From: Streptomyces albofaciens JCM 4342
Lineage (GTDB): Bacteria > Actinomycetota > Actinomycetes > Streptomycetales > Streptomycetaceae
Direction: 5' to 3'
NCBI RefSeq assembly: GCF_008634025.1
Contig: NZ_PDCM01000001.1
Location: 2,539,501 to 2,603,500 of the forward strand
Length of the DNA stretch: 64,000 nt
Part shown: piece after piece, positions 55,659 to 64,000 of the stretch
Position numbering within the stretch: the stretch's first letter is position 1
Layout: every line of letters begins with the position of its first letter
Notes under the pieces: model-generated
Told to the model about the DNA's origin: nothing
The model's database searches: none
The model's input: the letters and a program-made list of their open reading frames with translations, nothing else
Position numbers and translations under genes: made by a program

Positions 55659-57515
55659 ATGGCAGCCACATTCGGGCGGCGGCTCCGCAAGGGAGCGGCC
55701 TCGACGGCGGTGGCGGCGCTCGCGCTGGCCGCCCTGACCGCTTCCCAGGCACCGGGAGCGGCCGAGAGCAGGACCGGCAGCGAGGCCAAGGACCCCGCGT
55801 CGGCCGGCGACACCCCCATCGACGGCGGCTCGCCGTACTACACCGACCTGCCGCCCCTCAACAGCCCGGTGCGGCCCGGTGGTTCGCCCGGCTCCGGCGG
55901 TCCGGTCGTCACCGGCCCGGCCGAAGCGGGCATCCCCGCCACCGTCCTGGACGCGTACAAGAAGGCCGAGGCCCAGGTCGCCCGGACCCAGCCCGGCTGC
56001 CGGCTGCCCTGGCAGCTGCTCGCCGCCATCGGCAAGGTCGAATCCGGCCACGCCCGCGGCGGCGCCGTGGACGCCGAGGGCACCACCCTCCAGCGGATCA
56101 CCGGCCCGCAGCTCAACGGCAAGGGCTTCGCGATGATCAGCGACACCGACCACGGTGTCTTCGACGGCGACACCACACACGACCGCGCGGTAGGCCCGAT
56201 GCAGTTCATCCCCTCGACCTGGTCCAAGGGCGGCCCCGACGGCAAGGGCTGGGGCGCCGACGGCAACGGCGACGGCCTCGCGGACCCCAACAACATCTAC
56301 GACGCCGCCCTCGGCGCCGGCCGCTACCTGTGCGCCAACGGACGCGACCTGGGGACGCAGAGCGATCTGGACAAGGCCGTCCTCGGCTACAACCCGTCGC
56401 GGGAGTACCTGAACACGGTACTGTCCTGGCTCGCCTTCTACCGCAAGGGCACCCACGAGGTCCCCGACGGCAAGGGGCTGCTGCCGGTCCACCGCGGCGG
56501 CGTGAGCAACGGACAGGGCACCAAGCCCACCCCGGGCGCCGGGTCCACCCCCGGCCGTACGACCGGGCCGGGCGCGGGCCGGAGCGGCGGCACGACCCCC
56601 GAGCCGGGCGGCAACGGCAGCGGCAAGCCGACCACGCCGTCCAAGCCGACGACCCCGCCCGCCAAGCCCGGCACCCACGAGCCCGAGCCCACCAAGCCGC
56701 CCACCACACCTCCGACCAAGCCGCCGACCAAGCCCACCCCCGCGCCCGTCGCCGCACTGGAGCAGGTCGGCGCCGAGGACCTCACGGCCACCGTCGGCGA
56801 GGACTTCGGGCAGATCGTGCGCGTACGGGCGAAGGACACCGCGGGCAAGCCGGTCGCGGGCGTTCCCGTCGAGTTCCGTATCGTCGGCGAGACCGGCGCC
56901 CGCTTCCCGGGCAAGGCCGACCGCGTCACGGTACGGACCGGCGCCGACGGCATCGCCACCGCGCCCCGTATCAACGCGGGCGACAAGGCGGGCGGCTTCA
57001 CCGTCCGCGCGACCGCGGTGGGCCGCCAGGTGCCCGCGGCCGAGACCGGCGCCACCGTCAAGGCCAAGCCGGCGCCCGCCCCCAAGGCCGACGCGCTGGC
57101 CCGTACGTCCGACGCCAAGCTGACGGCGAAGGCCGGCACCGCGTTCGCCGAGGGCGCCGTCGAGATCAAGGCCACCTACCGGGGCAAGATCGCGGCGGGT
57201 GCCGCGGTGACCGCCACCATGGTCACCGACGACCCGAAGCAGCCCGTCGAGAACGACAAGGGGCCCTACTTCGCGGGCACCGAGGACAAGGACGCGGGCA
57301 AGAGCGGGAGCAAGGACAGCAAGGACGGGGACAAGGGAGCGGGCAGGGGAGCGGACAAGGAGAAGCAGGTCCGCAGCCTGACGCTCAAGACGGGTGCCGA
57401 CGGCCTGCTGAAGCTGCCGGAGATCCGTACGGACCAGCACGCGGGTACGTTCCTGCTGCGTCTGACCACCGCCGACGGCGCGGTCCTGACCGTCGAGCTG
57501 ACCGTCACGGCGTAA
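55659..57515 (+). CDS. Secreted lytic transglycosylase with Ig/Big-like C-terminal domains
   Basis: 618 residues from ATG 55659 (GAGGGGAC upstream). A Sec signal covers 1-35. The catalytic domain (~85-270, MltB/SLT_2 type) has the acid Glu128 in IGKVESGHARGG, DRAVGPMQFIPSTW and NIYDAALGAGRYLC. After a Pro/Thr/Gly-rich linker (~285-390) come two beta-sandwich domains of bacterial Ig/Big-1 type with the pattern DTAGKPVAGVPVEFRI and GADGIATAP, then a Lys/Asp/Ser-rich stretch and a last domain. It cleaves peptidoglycan between MurNAc and GlcNAc in the wall. The linker and Ig domains suggest it reaches through the wall. Confidence 0.93.
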   Translation: MAATFGRRLRKGAASTAVAALALAALTASQAPGAAESRTGSEAKDPASAGDTPIDGGSPYYTDLPPLNSPVRPGGSPGSGGPVVTGPAEAGIPATVLDAYKKAEAQVARTQPGCRLPWQLLAAIGKVESGHARGGAVDAEGTTLQRITGPQLNGKGFAMISDTDHGVFDGDTTHDRAVGPMQFIPSTWSKGGPDGKGWGADGNGDGLADPNNIYDAALGAGRYLCANGRDLGTQSDLDKAVLGYNPSREYLNTVLSWLAFYRKGTHEVPDGKGLLPVHRGGVSNGQGTKPTPGAGSTPGRTTGPGAGRSGGTTPEPGGNGSGKPTTPSKPTTPPAKPGTHEPEPTKPPTTPPTKPPTKPTPAPVAALEQVGAEDLTATVGEDFGQIVRVRAKDTAGKPVAGVPVEFRIVGETGARFPGKADRVTVRTGADGIATAPRINAGDKAGGFTVRATAVGRQVPAAETGATVKAKPAPAPKADALARTSDAKLTAKAGTAFAEGAVEIKATYRGKIAAGAAVTATMVTDDPKQPVENDKGPYFAGTEDKDAGKSGSKDSKDGDKGAGRGADKEKQVRSLTLKTGADGLLKLPEIRTDQHAGTFLLRLTTADGAVLTVELTVTA

Positions 57516-57854
57516 CTTTCGCGCCGCCACATCGGCTCCGAAGACATCGGGTCCGCCACATCGGCGCCGCCACATCGGCTTCACCACCGCCGTCCTGCTC
57601 CCGCCGGAGCCGGGCGGCGGTGGTCGTTCCGCTGCCGGACAGTGGCGACGGTGGCGTCCTCGCGCCGCCCCTGTCGGTACGACGTGTTCTCATCTGCGCC
57701 GCCCGTTGCTACGGTGCCCCCGCCCCTGACGCCCTATCAGCTCACCGGAGCCCGCGACACGGCAAGCGCCCGGCCCCGGGCGCGCGGCACGCCGCCCCAT
57801 GGGTCCCGGCGCACGGGACGCCGCTCCGTACAGCGGCTCCCAGGGAGGCCGAGC
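57516..57854. other. 339-bp gap with CCGCCACATCGGC repeats and terminator hairpin
   Basis: CGCCACATCGGC-type units recur three to four times at ~57525-57580, followed by hairpin CCACCGCC (57584-57591) / GGCGGTGG (57616-57623), a likely terminator for the transglycosylase. Beyond it is ordinary sequence up to the next ribosome site; no gene seen. Confidence 0.6.
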
Positions 57855-57989
57855 ATGCGCGCACTGACAGCCGTCGCGATCGGACTGGCCGCGGCCTTCG
57901 CCCTCGTCCTGGCCATCACCGCGGCCGGCGCGCCCAGCGGCGGGACCTCCCCCGAACCGCTGCTCACCACCGTCCCCGCGCACCCCTGA
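57855..57989 (+). CDS. Small membrane peptide of SPW_0924 type
   Basis: 44 residues, ATG preceded by a clear GGGAGG at 57843-57848. One membrane helix (~5-25, AVAIGLAAAFALVLAITAAG) and a C-terminal SPEPLLTTVPAHP. It matches what I recall of the short Streptomyces SPW_0924 family found before DUF3068 genes. Function unknown. The gap to the DUF3068 ATG is only 18 bases and it is in the same direction, so it likely forms an operon. Confidence 0.78.
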   Translation: MRALTAVAIGLAAAFALVLAITAAGAPSGGTSPEPLLTTVPAHP

Positions 57990-58007
57990 GGGAGGGACGC
58001 CGCCGCC

Positions 58008-59003
58008 ATGCGACGCAAAGCCAGCCTGGTCCTGCTCGCGTTCGCCGTCTTCTTCGCCGCACTGTCCCCGCTGCTGCGCTGGTACGCCTTCCCGCGACTC
58101 GCCAAGATCCCGCCGAACCAGTACCAGGACACGGTGCTGGAGGCGAAGCCCGCCACCCTCCTCGACTACGGCACAATGCGGGCCCGGCAGGTCCCGAAGG
58201 TCTCCATCGTGCAGACGCTCAAGGGCAACGTCGAGGAGTCCGAACGCATCGAGAAGACCGCCGGCCGGGACGTGGTGGTCTGGGACGCGCTCTCCTACGT
58301 CGCCGGACCCGACGGCAAGATGGTCTCCCGGATCCCGGAGCGCTACATCTTCGACGCCCACACCCAGGAACCCGTGCACGCCACCGGCGAGATGGTCGAC
58401 GGCGACCCCGTACGGCGTACCGGCATCGAGTACAAGTGGCCGTTCCTCACGGAACAGCGGGACTACGACTACTTCGACGCGCAGACCCGCACCAGCGCCC
58501 CCATCCACTACAAGGGCGTCCGCACCTTCCGCGGCCTGGACGTCTACTACTTCGAGCAGACCATTCCCTGGACCAAGGTGCCCTTCCCGAAGAAGCTGCC
58601 GGTGCAGGGCATCACCTCGGAGGCCGTCGCGAAATCCGGCACCACCCGGTGGTACAGCACCAAGCGGATGTTCTGGGTGGAGCCGGTCACCGGCGCGCCC
58701 GTCAACGGGGAGGAGATCCACAAGGAGGAGCTGCGCGGCGGCGGCCTCGTCCCCGGCGGCGGCAAGGTCACCGCCTTCTCCGGGCACGTGAAGATGCGGC
58801 CGGACTACGTGACCGCCACGGTCGACCTCGTCACTTCCCAGCGCCGGCTCGTCCTGCTCCTCACCAGCTACCTTCCGTGGGGTTTCCCGGCCCTCGGGGT
58901 CGCGCTCCTCACGCTGGCCCTGGTCTTGGAGGCCCGGGGGCGTCGCCGCCCGGAACGCGGTCGTCCGGAGCCGGGCCGTCCCGAGCGGATCGGTTCCGCC
59001 TGA
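58008..59003 (+). CDS. DUF3068 membrane protein (porin PorA-like family name)
   Basis: 331 residues, ATG after GAGGGAGGGACG. Membrane helices at ~5-25 and ~283-310 bound a ~255-residue extracellular domain with the DUF3068 pattern (RIPERYIFDAHTQEPVHATGEM and FRGLDVYYFEQTI). The C-terminus is Arg/Pro-rich. No enzyme motifs are visible. It follows the SPW_0924 peptide and is convergent with hrpB. Confidence 0.9.
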   Translation: MRRKASLVLLAFAVFFAALSPLLRWYAFPRLAKIPPNQYQDTVLEAKPATLLDYGTMRARQVPKVSIVQTLKGNVEESERIEKTAGRDVVVWDALSYVAGPDGKMVSRIPERYIFDAHTQEPVHATGEMVDGDPVRRTGIEYKWPFLTEQRDYDYFDAQTRTSAPIHYKGVRTFRGLDVYYFEQTIPWTKVPFPKKLPVQGITSEAVAKSGTTRWYSTKRMFWVEPVTGAPVNGEEIHKEELRGGGLVPGGGKVTAFSGHVKMRPDYVTATVDLVTSQRRLVLLLTSYLPWGFPALGVALLTLALVLEARGRRRPERGRPEPGRPERIGSA

Positions 59004-59014
59004 GCCGTGCCCGG

Positions 59015-61612
59015 TCAGCTTCGCCTGTTGAGGCGCGCCGTCGTGTGCCGGGTCGGCTGCGCGCCGGACGGGTCCTCCGGCCAGGGGTGCTTCGGGTAGC
59101 GGCCGCGCAGTTCGGCCCGTACGGACCGGTAGCCGTCCCGCCAGAAGGACGCCAGGTCGGCCGTCACGGCGGCCGGACGCCCGGCGGGGGACAGCAGGTG
59201 GACGAGGACGGGCACCCGCCCGTCCGCCACCCGCGGGGACTCCTGCCAGCCGAACAGCTCCTGGAGCTTGACGGCCAGCACCGGCTGCTCGCCGCCGTAG
59301 TCCACACGTATCCGCGACCCGCTCGGCACCTCGATGCGCTCCGGCGCCAGCTCGTCGAACCGGACCGCCGCACCGCTCGCCCACGGCAGCAGCCGGGCCA
59401 GCGCCTGGCCCGCGTCGACCCGCTCCAGGTCGGCGCGCCGCTTCGCCCGGCCCAGCTCCACGTCCAGCCAGGTGTCCAGCCCGGCCAGCAGCGCCGCGTC
59501 CGACACGTCGGGCCACTCGCCGCCCAGCTCCCGGTGCAGGAACGCCATCCGGTCCCGCAGCGCCCGCGCGCCGTCGGTCCAGCGCAGCAGCCCCAGACCC
59601 TCCCGGCGCAGCCCGTCCGCCAGCGCCTCCCGGACGAGGGCGGGGTCGGGGGAGCGCAGCGGGCGGGCGACCAGTTCGACCGCGCCGAGCCGTTCGACGG
59701 AGCGGGCCACCACGTCCCCGTCGGCCCAGCGGACCTCCTCGCCCGCCGCGTACAGCGCCCCGGCCGCCGTACGCGCGGTGTCCTCGTCGATCTCCGCCGC
59801 CAGCCGCACCCGCGCGGACGCCGCCGCCACGGGCCGGTCGGCGACCGCCACCGCCAGCCACGGCGCGCTGCGCAGCCGCGAGCCGTCGCCCAGCTCGGCG
59901 CCGGTCCCGGACGCCATCAGGAACGCGCCCGCGCCCCGGGCCCGTGCCACCCGCTCGGGGAAGGCCAGCGCGGCCACCAGACCGGCGGCCGCGTCGTCGG
60001 AGCCGTGCGGCGCCTCGGGGACGGGTTCCGTACGTGTGCCGCCCGCGCCCGCCACCGCCGAGGCCAGCCTGCGGGCCTCCTGGCGCCAGCGGGCGCCGTA
60101 CGCGTCCTGCCCGCGCCGGGCCGTACGCCACGCCGCGGCCAGATCGTCCCCGTACTCCCGCGGCGGCTCCTCGCTCAGCAGCGCGACCACCTCCGCGGCC
60201 CGGCGGCCGCCGACCCGGCGCGCGCCGTCCAGCAGGGCGCGCGCCAGGCGCGGGTGCAGGCCGAGCCGGGACATGCGTACGCCACGGTCCGTGACCCGGC
60301 CGTCCGCGTCCACCGCGCCGATCGCGGTCAGCACCTCGCGCGCGGCGGCCAGCGCGCCCGCGGGCGGCGCGTCGAGCAGGGCCAGACCGGCCGCGTCCGG
60401 ATCGCCCCAGCAGGCGGCCTGCAACGCGAACGCGGTGAGATCCGCGACCTTGATCTCCGGCGCCGAGAAGCGCGGCAGCCGCGCGTCCTCGCCCTCGGAC
60501 CAGCAGCGGTAGACCGTCCCCGGCGCCTCACGCCCGGCCCGCCCCGCGCGCTGCCGGGCCGATGCCTGGGAGGCCCGTACGGTCGTCAGCGCGCTCAGCC
60601 CGCGCGCGTGATCGGTACGGGGCTCCCGCGCCAGCCCGCAGTCCACGACCACCCGGACGCCCGGCACCGTCAGGCTCGACTCGGCCACCGAGGTCGCCAG
60701 CACCACCCGCCGCCCGGAACCACCGGACAGCACGGCGTCCTGTACGGCTGCCGGCGCCCGTCCGTGCACCTGCAAAACCTCGGTGCCGTCGGCCGCGACA
60801 TCGCCCAACTGCCCCGCCACCCGGGCGATCTCCCCCACGCCGGGCAGGAAACAGAGCACATCGCCCGAACGCTCGCGCAACGCCCGCCGCACCGTCGCCG
60901 CGACATGCCCGAGCAGCGCCGGATCCACCCGCATGCCGTGCGCGGGCCGCACCGGCCGCTCCGGCGGCGCCCAGACGACCTCCACGGGGTGAGAGACCCC
61001 TGCGGCCTCCACCACCGGAGCCGGGCCGTCGGCGCCGCCGTCCGCGCCGTCCCCGTCGCATGCGCCGTCCCCGCCCAGCAGCCTGGACCAGCCCGCCGCG
61101 TCCGTCGTCGCCGAGGCCGCGAGCAGCCGCAGGTCCGGGCGGAGCGTGGCCCGTACGTCCAGGAGGAAGGCGGCGGCGGTGTCGGCGTCCAGGTGCCGTT
61201 CATGGCACTCGTCCAGGATGACCGCGTCGACACCCGAAAGTTCGGGGTCCCGCTGCAACCGTTGCAGCAGCACACCGGTCGTCACGACCTCGACGACCGT
61301 ACGGGGGCCCGCCCGGCGCTCGCCGCGCACGGTGAAGCCGACCCGTTCGCCCACCTGCTCACCCAGCAGCCAGGCCATCCGCCGGGCGGCGGCCCGGGCC
61401 GCGATCCGGCGCGGCTCGGCGACGAGCACGCGGCGGGGGCCGGTGGGGGCCTCCGGCCCGGTCAGACCGGCCAGGGCCAGCGGCACCAAGGTCGTCTTGC
61501 CGGTGCCCGGCGGCGCACACAGCACCGCCACGCCATGCCCGTCCAGCGCTTCCTGAAGCGCGGGCAGGGCGGTGCGTACGGGCAACTGGGCGAGGGCGTC
61601 GTGGCGGATCAC
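59015..61612 (-). CDS. hrpB: ATP-dependent helicase HrpB
   Basis: 865 residues, start at GTG 61612, which begins with the family-like IRHDALAQLPV. DEAH-box helicase: Walker A APPGTGKTT (~33-41), DECH in VILDECHERH, then helicase C and the HrpB C-terminal part ending SFWRDGYRSVRAELRGRYPKHPWPEDP. HrpB proteins are DNA/RNA-unwinding DExH helicases of uncertain role. Length fits the family. Convergent with DUF3068. Confidence 0.93.
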   Translation of the reverse strand: MIRHDALAQLPVRTALPALQEALDGHGVAVLCAPPGTGKTTLVPLALAGLTGPEAPTGPRRVLVAEPRRIAARAAARRMAWLLGEQVGERVGFTVRGERRAGPRTVVEVVTTGVLLQRLQRDPELSGVDAVILDECHERHLDADTAAAFLLDVRATLRPDLRLLAASATTDAAGWSRLLGGDGACDGDGADGGADGPAPVVEAAGVSHPVEVVWAPPERPVRPAHGMRVDPALLGHVAATVRRALRERSGDVLCFLPGVGEIARVAGQLGDVAADGTEVLQVHGRAPAAVQDAVLSGGSGRRVVLATSVAESSLTVPGVRVVVDCGLAREPRTDHARGLSALTTVRASQASARQRAGRAGREAPGTVYRCWSEGEDARLPRFSAPEIKVADLTAFALQAACWGDPDAAGLALLDAPPAGALAAAREVLTAIGAVDADGRVTDRGVRMSRLGLHPRLARALLDGARRVGGRRAAEVVALLSEEPPREYGDDLAAAWRTARRGQDAYGARWRQEARRLASAVAGAGGTRTEPVPEAPHGSDDAAAGLVAALAFPERVARARGAGAFLMASGTGAELGDGSRLRSAPWLAVAVADRPVAAASARVRLAAEIDEDTARTAAGALYAAGEEVRWADGDVVARSVERLGAVELVARPLRSPDPALVREALADGLRREGLGLLRWTDGARALRDRMAFLHRELGGEWPDVSDAALLAGLDTWLDVELGRAKRRADLERVDAGQALARLLPWASGAAVRFDELAPERIEVPSGSRIRVDYGGEQPVLAVKLQELFGWQESPRVADGRVPVLVHLLSPAGRPAAVTADLASFWRDGYRSVRAELRGRYPKHPWPEDPSGAQPTRHTTARLNRRS

Positions 61613-61636
61613 TCCACTAGTTTCCCGGAGCGCTCG

Positions 61637-61783
61637 GTACGGGGCGGTGGCGGACTGTCCTGTACCGGGCGGTGGCGGACTGTCCCGTACCGGGGCGCCG
61701 GCCTGTCCTATACCGGGTGGTGCCGGACTGTCCCGCCCCACACTGGGCGGCACCGGACGGCCCCACACCGGGCGGGCCGGACC
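61637..61783. repeat. Six degenerate ~25-bp tandem repeats
   Basis: Units of the GTACCGGGCGGTGGCGGACT type start near 61637, 61662, 61687, 61711, 61741 and 61764, diverging along the array, in the gap between hrpB and the methyltransferase gene. Confidence 0.65.
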
Positions 61784-61854
61784 TTCCGCTCCCCATCGGG
61801 CCGGCGCCGGACCGCACCGGCCCGTACCAGCCCGTTGCCGAATCGTTCCTCCGG

Positions 61855-62697
61855 TCAGTCCGCCACGCAGACGAAGATCGCCGTACCGGGGATCAGGTTT
61901 CCGCGCAGCGGGGACCAGCCACCCCACTCCTGGGTGTTCCACTCCGGCCACTCCGGCTCGACCAGGTCCACCAGCCGGAAGCCCGCCGTGACCACGTCCC
62001 GCACCCGGTCACCCAGCGTCCGGTGGTGCTCCACGTACACCGCGCGGCCGCTCTCGTCCTGCTCGACGTAGGGGGTGCGGTCGAAGTACGACGCGCCCAC
62101 GCTCAGCCCCTCCGGGCCCGGCTCGTCCGGGAAGGCCCAGCGGATGGGGTGGGTCACCGAGAACACCCAGCGCCCGCCCGGCCGCAGTACCCGCCGCACC
62201 TCGCGCAGCACCCGCACCGGATCGGCGACGAAGGGGATCGCCCCGTACGCGGAACAGGCCAGGTCGAAGGAGGCGTCGCGGAAGGGCAGCGCACCGGCGT
62301 CCGCCTCGACCAGCGCGACCGGCCCCGACACGCCGGGTGCCGGGCCGTCGGCCTCCGCCTCCGTACCGATGCGCAGCGCGTGCTGGAGCTGGCGGTGCGA
62401 GAGGTCGAGCGCCACCGGACGGGCGCCCTGCGCAGCCAGCCAGCGCGAGCACTGGGCAGCCCCCGCCCCGATCTCCAGGACGCGCTGCCCCTTCAGCTCC
62501 GCCGCGGGCCCCAGCAGCCCGGCCTCCGCCTCGTCCAGCCCTTCGGGACCCCACACGAAACGGTCGTCCCCCAGGAACGCTCCGTGCTCGTTCTGGTACT
62601 CGTCCGCGTTACGGTCCCACCAGCCTCGGCTGGCCCGGCTGCTCTCCGTGTCCGAGGCGGCACGTCGTGTCGCCTCCGGCTCGTACTCTTGGATCAT
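61855..62697 (-). CDS. SAM-dependent methyltransferase
   Basis: 280 residues from ATG 62697; an upstream start at 62772 is possible but looks non-coding. Class I Rossmann fold: motif I VLEIGAGAAQCSRWLA, motif II PVALDLSHRQL, acidic ALPFRDASFDLACSAYGAI and VRRVLRPGGRWVFSV. A methyltransf_11-type enzyme; substrate unknown. Its start is divergent from rpsA over the 374-bp gap, so the two promoters share it. Confidence 0.9.
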   Translation of the reverse strand: MIQEYEPEATRRAASDTESSRASRGWWDRNADEYQNEHGAFLGDDRFVWGPEGLDEAEAGLLGPAAELKGQRVLEIGAGAAQCSRWLAAQGARPVALDLSHRQLQHALRIGTEAEADGPAPGVSGPVALVEADAGALPFRDASFDLACSAYGAIPFVADPVRVLREVRRVLRPGGRWVFSVTHPIRWAFPDEPGPEGLSVGASYFDRTPYVEQDESGRAVYVEHHRTLGDRVRDVVTAGFRLVDLVEPEWPEWNTQEWGGWSPLRGNLIPGTAIFVCVAD

Positions 62698-63071
62698 CGC
62701 GCCCGTCGTCGTACTCTTCGCTGAGCTTGTGGCTGCCGGTCTCGGCGAGGCCCTGTTGGCCTCGCGGAACATGGCGTGTGCCGGTTATGGGGCGTTCCGC
62801 CCCGGGTGTGCGCCTTCGCGCATTGACCGTGTCCGGCTGCCCCCGTATGCTACAAGTTGCGCTGCGGGCCTGCGCACCTCAGACGGAGCAGGTCGCGCTC
62901 GCATCTGTATGTATGTCCCCTCGGTTTTCGGGATGCTGCCGGGGCTTCGGTTGGTTCGGAGTTCCCTGGCTCACGCGTCCTTGACGCTGTCCGGTCTTAT
63001 GCAGAAGCGATACAGGCTCCCGGCGTAGCAGTACCTACGACTTCAATGTCCGTACCGGAGCCCTTTCCCAC
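62698..63071. other. 374-bp leader region of rpsA and methyltransferase
   Basis: Carries the rpsA promoter (listed separately). A second TTGACG at 62981-62986 shares TTGAC--TGTCCGG with the first (62823-62836) but has no good -10. The leader of about 210 bases has GC-rich, partly hairpin-forming stretches (for example CTCGGTTTTCGGG at 62917-62931). No gene seen. Confidence 0.5.
62823..62851 (+). promoter_or_regulatory. rpsA promoter
   Basis: TTGACC (62823-62828) and TATGCT (62846-62851) separated by exactly 17 bases; the start would be near 62858, giving a ~210-base untranslated leader before the rpsA ATG. Confidence 0.7.
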
Positions 63072-64000
63072 ATGACGAGCAGCACCGAGACCACCGCCAC
63101 CACCCCGCAGGTTGCGGTCAACGACATCGGTAACGAGGAAGCCTTCCTCGCCGCGATCGACGAGACGATCAAGTACTTCAACGACGGCGACATCGTCGAC
63201 GGCGTCATCGTGAAGGTCGACCGGGACGAGGTCCTGCTCGACATCGGTTACAAGACCGAAGGCGTTATCCCGAGCCGCGAGCTCTCGATCAAGCACGACG
63301 TCGACCCCAACGAGGTCGTCGCCGTCGGTGACGAGATCGAGGCCCTGGTCCTCCAGAAGGAGGACAAGGAAGGCCGCCTGATCCTCTCGAAGAAGCGCGC
63401 CCAGTACGAGCGTGCCTGGGGCACCATCGAGAAGATCAAGGAAGAGGACGGGATCGTCACCGGTACCGTCATCGAGGTCGTCAAGGGTGGTCTCATCCTC
63501 GACATCGGCCTCCGTGGCTTCCTGCCGGCCTCCCTGGTCGAGATGCGCCGCGTGCGCGACCTGCAGCCCTACGTGGGCAAGGAGCTCGAGGCCAAGATCA
63601 TCGAGCTGGACAAGAACCGCAACAACGTGGTCCTGTCCCGCCGTGCCTGGCTGGAGCAGACCCAGAGCGAGGTCCGCCAGACCTTCCTCACCACCCTCCA
63701 GAAGGGCCAGGTGCGCTCCGGCGTCGTCTCCTCCATCGTCAACTTCGGTGCCTTCGTGGACCTGGGTGGCGTCGACGGTCTGGTCCACGTCTCCGAGCTG
63801 TCCTGGAAGCACATCGACCACCCGTCCGAGGTCGTCGAGGTCGGCCAGGAGGTCACGGTCGAGGTCCTGGACGTCGACATGGACCGCGAGCGCGTGTCCC
63901 TGTCGCTCAAGGCGACCCAGGAAGACCCGTGGCAGCAGTTCGCCCGGACCCACCAGATCGGTCAGGTCGTCCCGGGTAAGGTCACCAAGCTCGTGCCGTT
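63072..64000 (+). CDS. rpsA: 30S ribosomal protein S1 (3' end outside window)
   Basis: 309 residues visible from ATG 63072 (GGAG at 63057-63060). Starts MTSSTETTATTPQVAVND. S1 domains are visible: DIVDGVIVKVDRDEVLLDIGYKTEGVIP, GIVTGTVIEVVKGGLILDIGLRGFLPASL, GQVRSGVVSSIVNFGAFVDL then VDGLVHVSEL, and the beginning of a fourth (IGQVVPGKVTKLV) at the window end. It binds mRNA on the 30S subunit to aid initiation; in bacteria it often autoregulates its own leader. Continues past 64000. Confidence 0.97.
   Translation, partial: MTSSTETTATTPQVAVNDIGNEEAFLAAIDETIKYFNDGDIVDGVIVKVDRDEVLLDIGYKTEGVIPSRELSIKHDVDPNEVVAVGDEIEALVLQKEDKEGRLILSKKRAQYERAWGTIEKIKEEDGIVTGTVIEVVKGGLILDIGLRGFLPASLVEMRRVRDLQPYVGKELEAKIIELDKNRNNVVLSRRAWLEQTQSEVRQTFLTTLQKGQVRSGVVSSIVNFGAFVDLGGVDGLVHVSELSWKHIDHPSEVVEVGQEVTVEVLDVDMDRERVSLSLKATQEDPWQQFARTHQIGQVVPGKVTKLVP

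Noticed and set aside
51737..55819. 1360-codon minus-strand ORF over polA
   Set aside because: Antisense to a conserved polA; composition is of a shadow frame.
56330..62071. 1913-codon plus-strand ORF across the transglycosylase, DUF3068 and hrpB region
   Set aside because: Runs through several genes on both strands and is Arg/Pro-rich without motifs; an artefact of lack of stops at high GC.

Overview
The window is high-GC, densely coded actinobacterial DNA that reads as a Streptomyces chromosome. Support comes from the streptogrisin/SGT-type trypsin, GTG and TTG starts with AGGAGG-type ribosome sites, an ANTAR regulator (PdtaR type), a Streptomyces-type 44-residue SPW_0924-like peptide next to a DUF3068 gene, and (from general knowledge) an S. 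coelicolor-like order of pyk, tRNA, pdtaR, branched-chain amino-acid ABC operon, polA and rpsA. All coordinates come from reading the sequence; no database search was run.

Left part, 1-17.5 kb: a type VII secretion (T7SS/ESX) locus. It holds the 3' part of an EccC-type FtsK/SpoIIIE ATPase, a WXG100-like small protein, a WXG protein with a Thr-rich repeat tail, a 3067-residue giant protein, a beta-helix/EccA-like AAA ATPase fusion translationally coupled to it, and a membrane-anchored beta-rich protein. The giant protein starts with a T7SS-signal-like domain (GDPTPGD). It then carries two copies of a ~900-residue module, each with a Rossmann/GT-A-like region bearing a conserved MDFD (DxD-like) motif, and ends in a basic tail. 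This is the best candidate for an undescribed system: an exported giant, possibly a glycosyltransferase-type effector.

17.5-37.8 kb is accessory and metabolic: a zinc-metallopeptidase-like protein, a secreted trypsin, a NarL-type two-component pair, a secreted GH101 endo-alpha-N-acetylgalactosaminidase convergent with a GH35 beta-galactosidase and its divergent AraC regulator (a plausible mucin-type O-glycan unit), aminopeptidase N, a desA/desB-like siderophore precursor pair without desC/desD, a Tat-exported 5'-nucleotidase and a SIMPL-domain protein.

38-64 kb is mostly conserved core: pyruvate kinase, two tandem HTH-LAGLIDADG paralogues next to an odd 73-nt tRNA with a CAA anticodon and no long variable arm, pdtaR, livJHMGF (minus strand), a PaaI-type thioesterase, an FdhF-like molybdopterin oxidoreductase, polA, a DUF4184 membrane protein, a lytic transglycosylase, the SPW_0924/DUF3068 pair, hrpB, a methyltransferase and the 5' part of rpsA.

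A recurring oddity is low-complexity, tandem-repeat-derived insertions or tails in otherwise conserved proteins (GH101 N-terminus, response regulator tail, PepN, DesA-like, LivG tail), plus several degenerate tandem repeats between genes.
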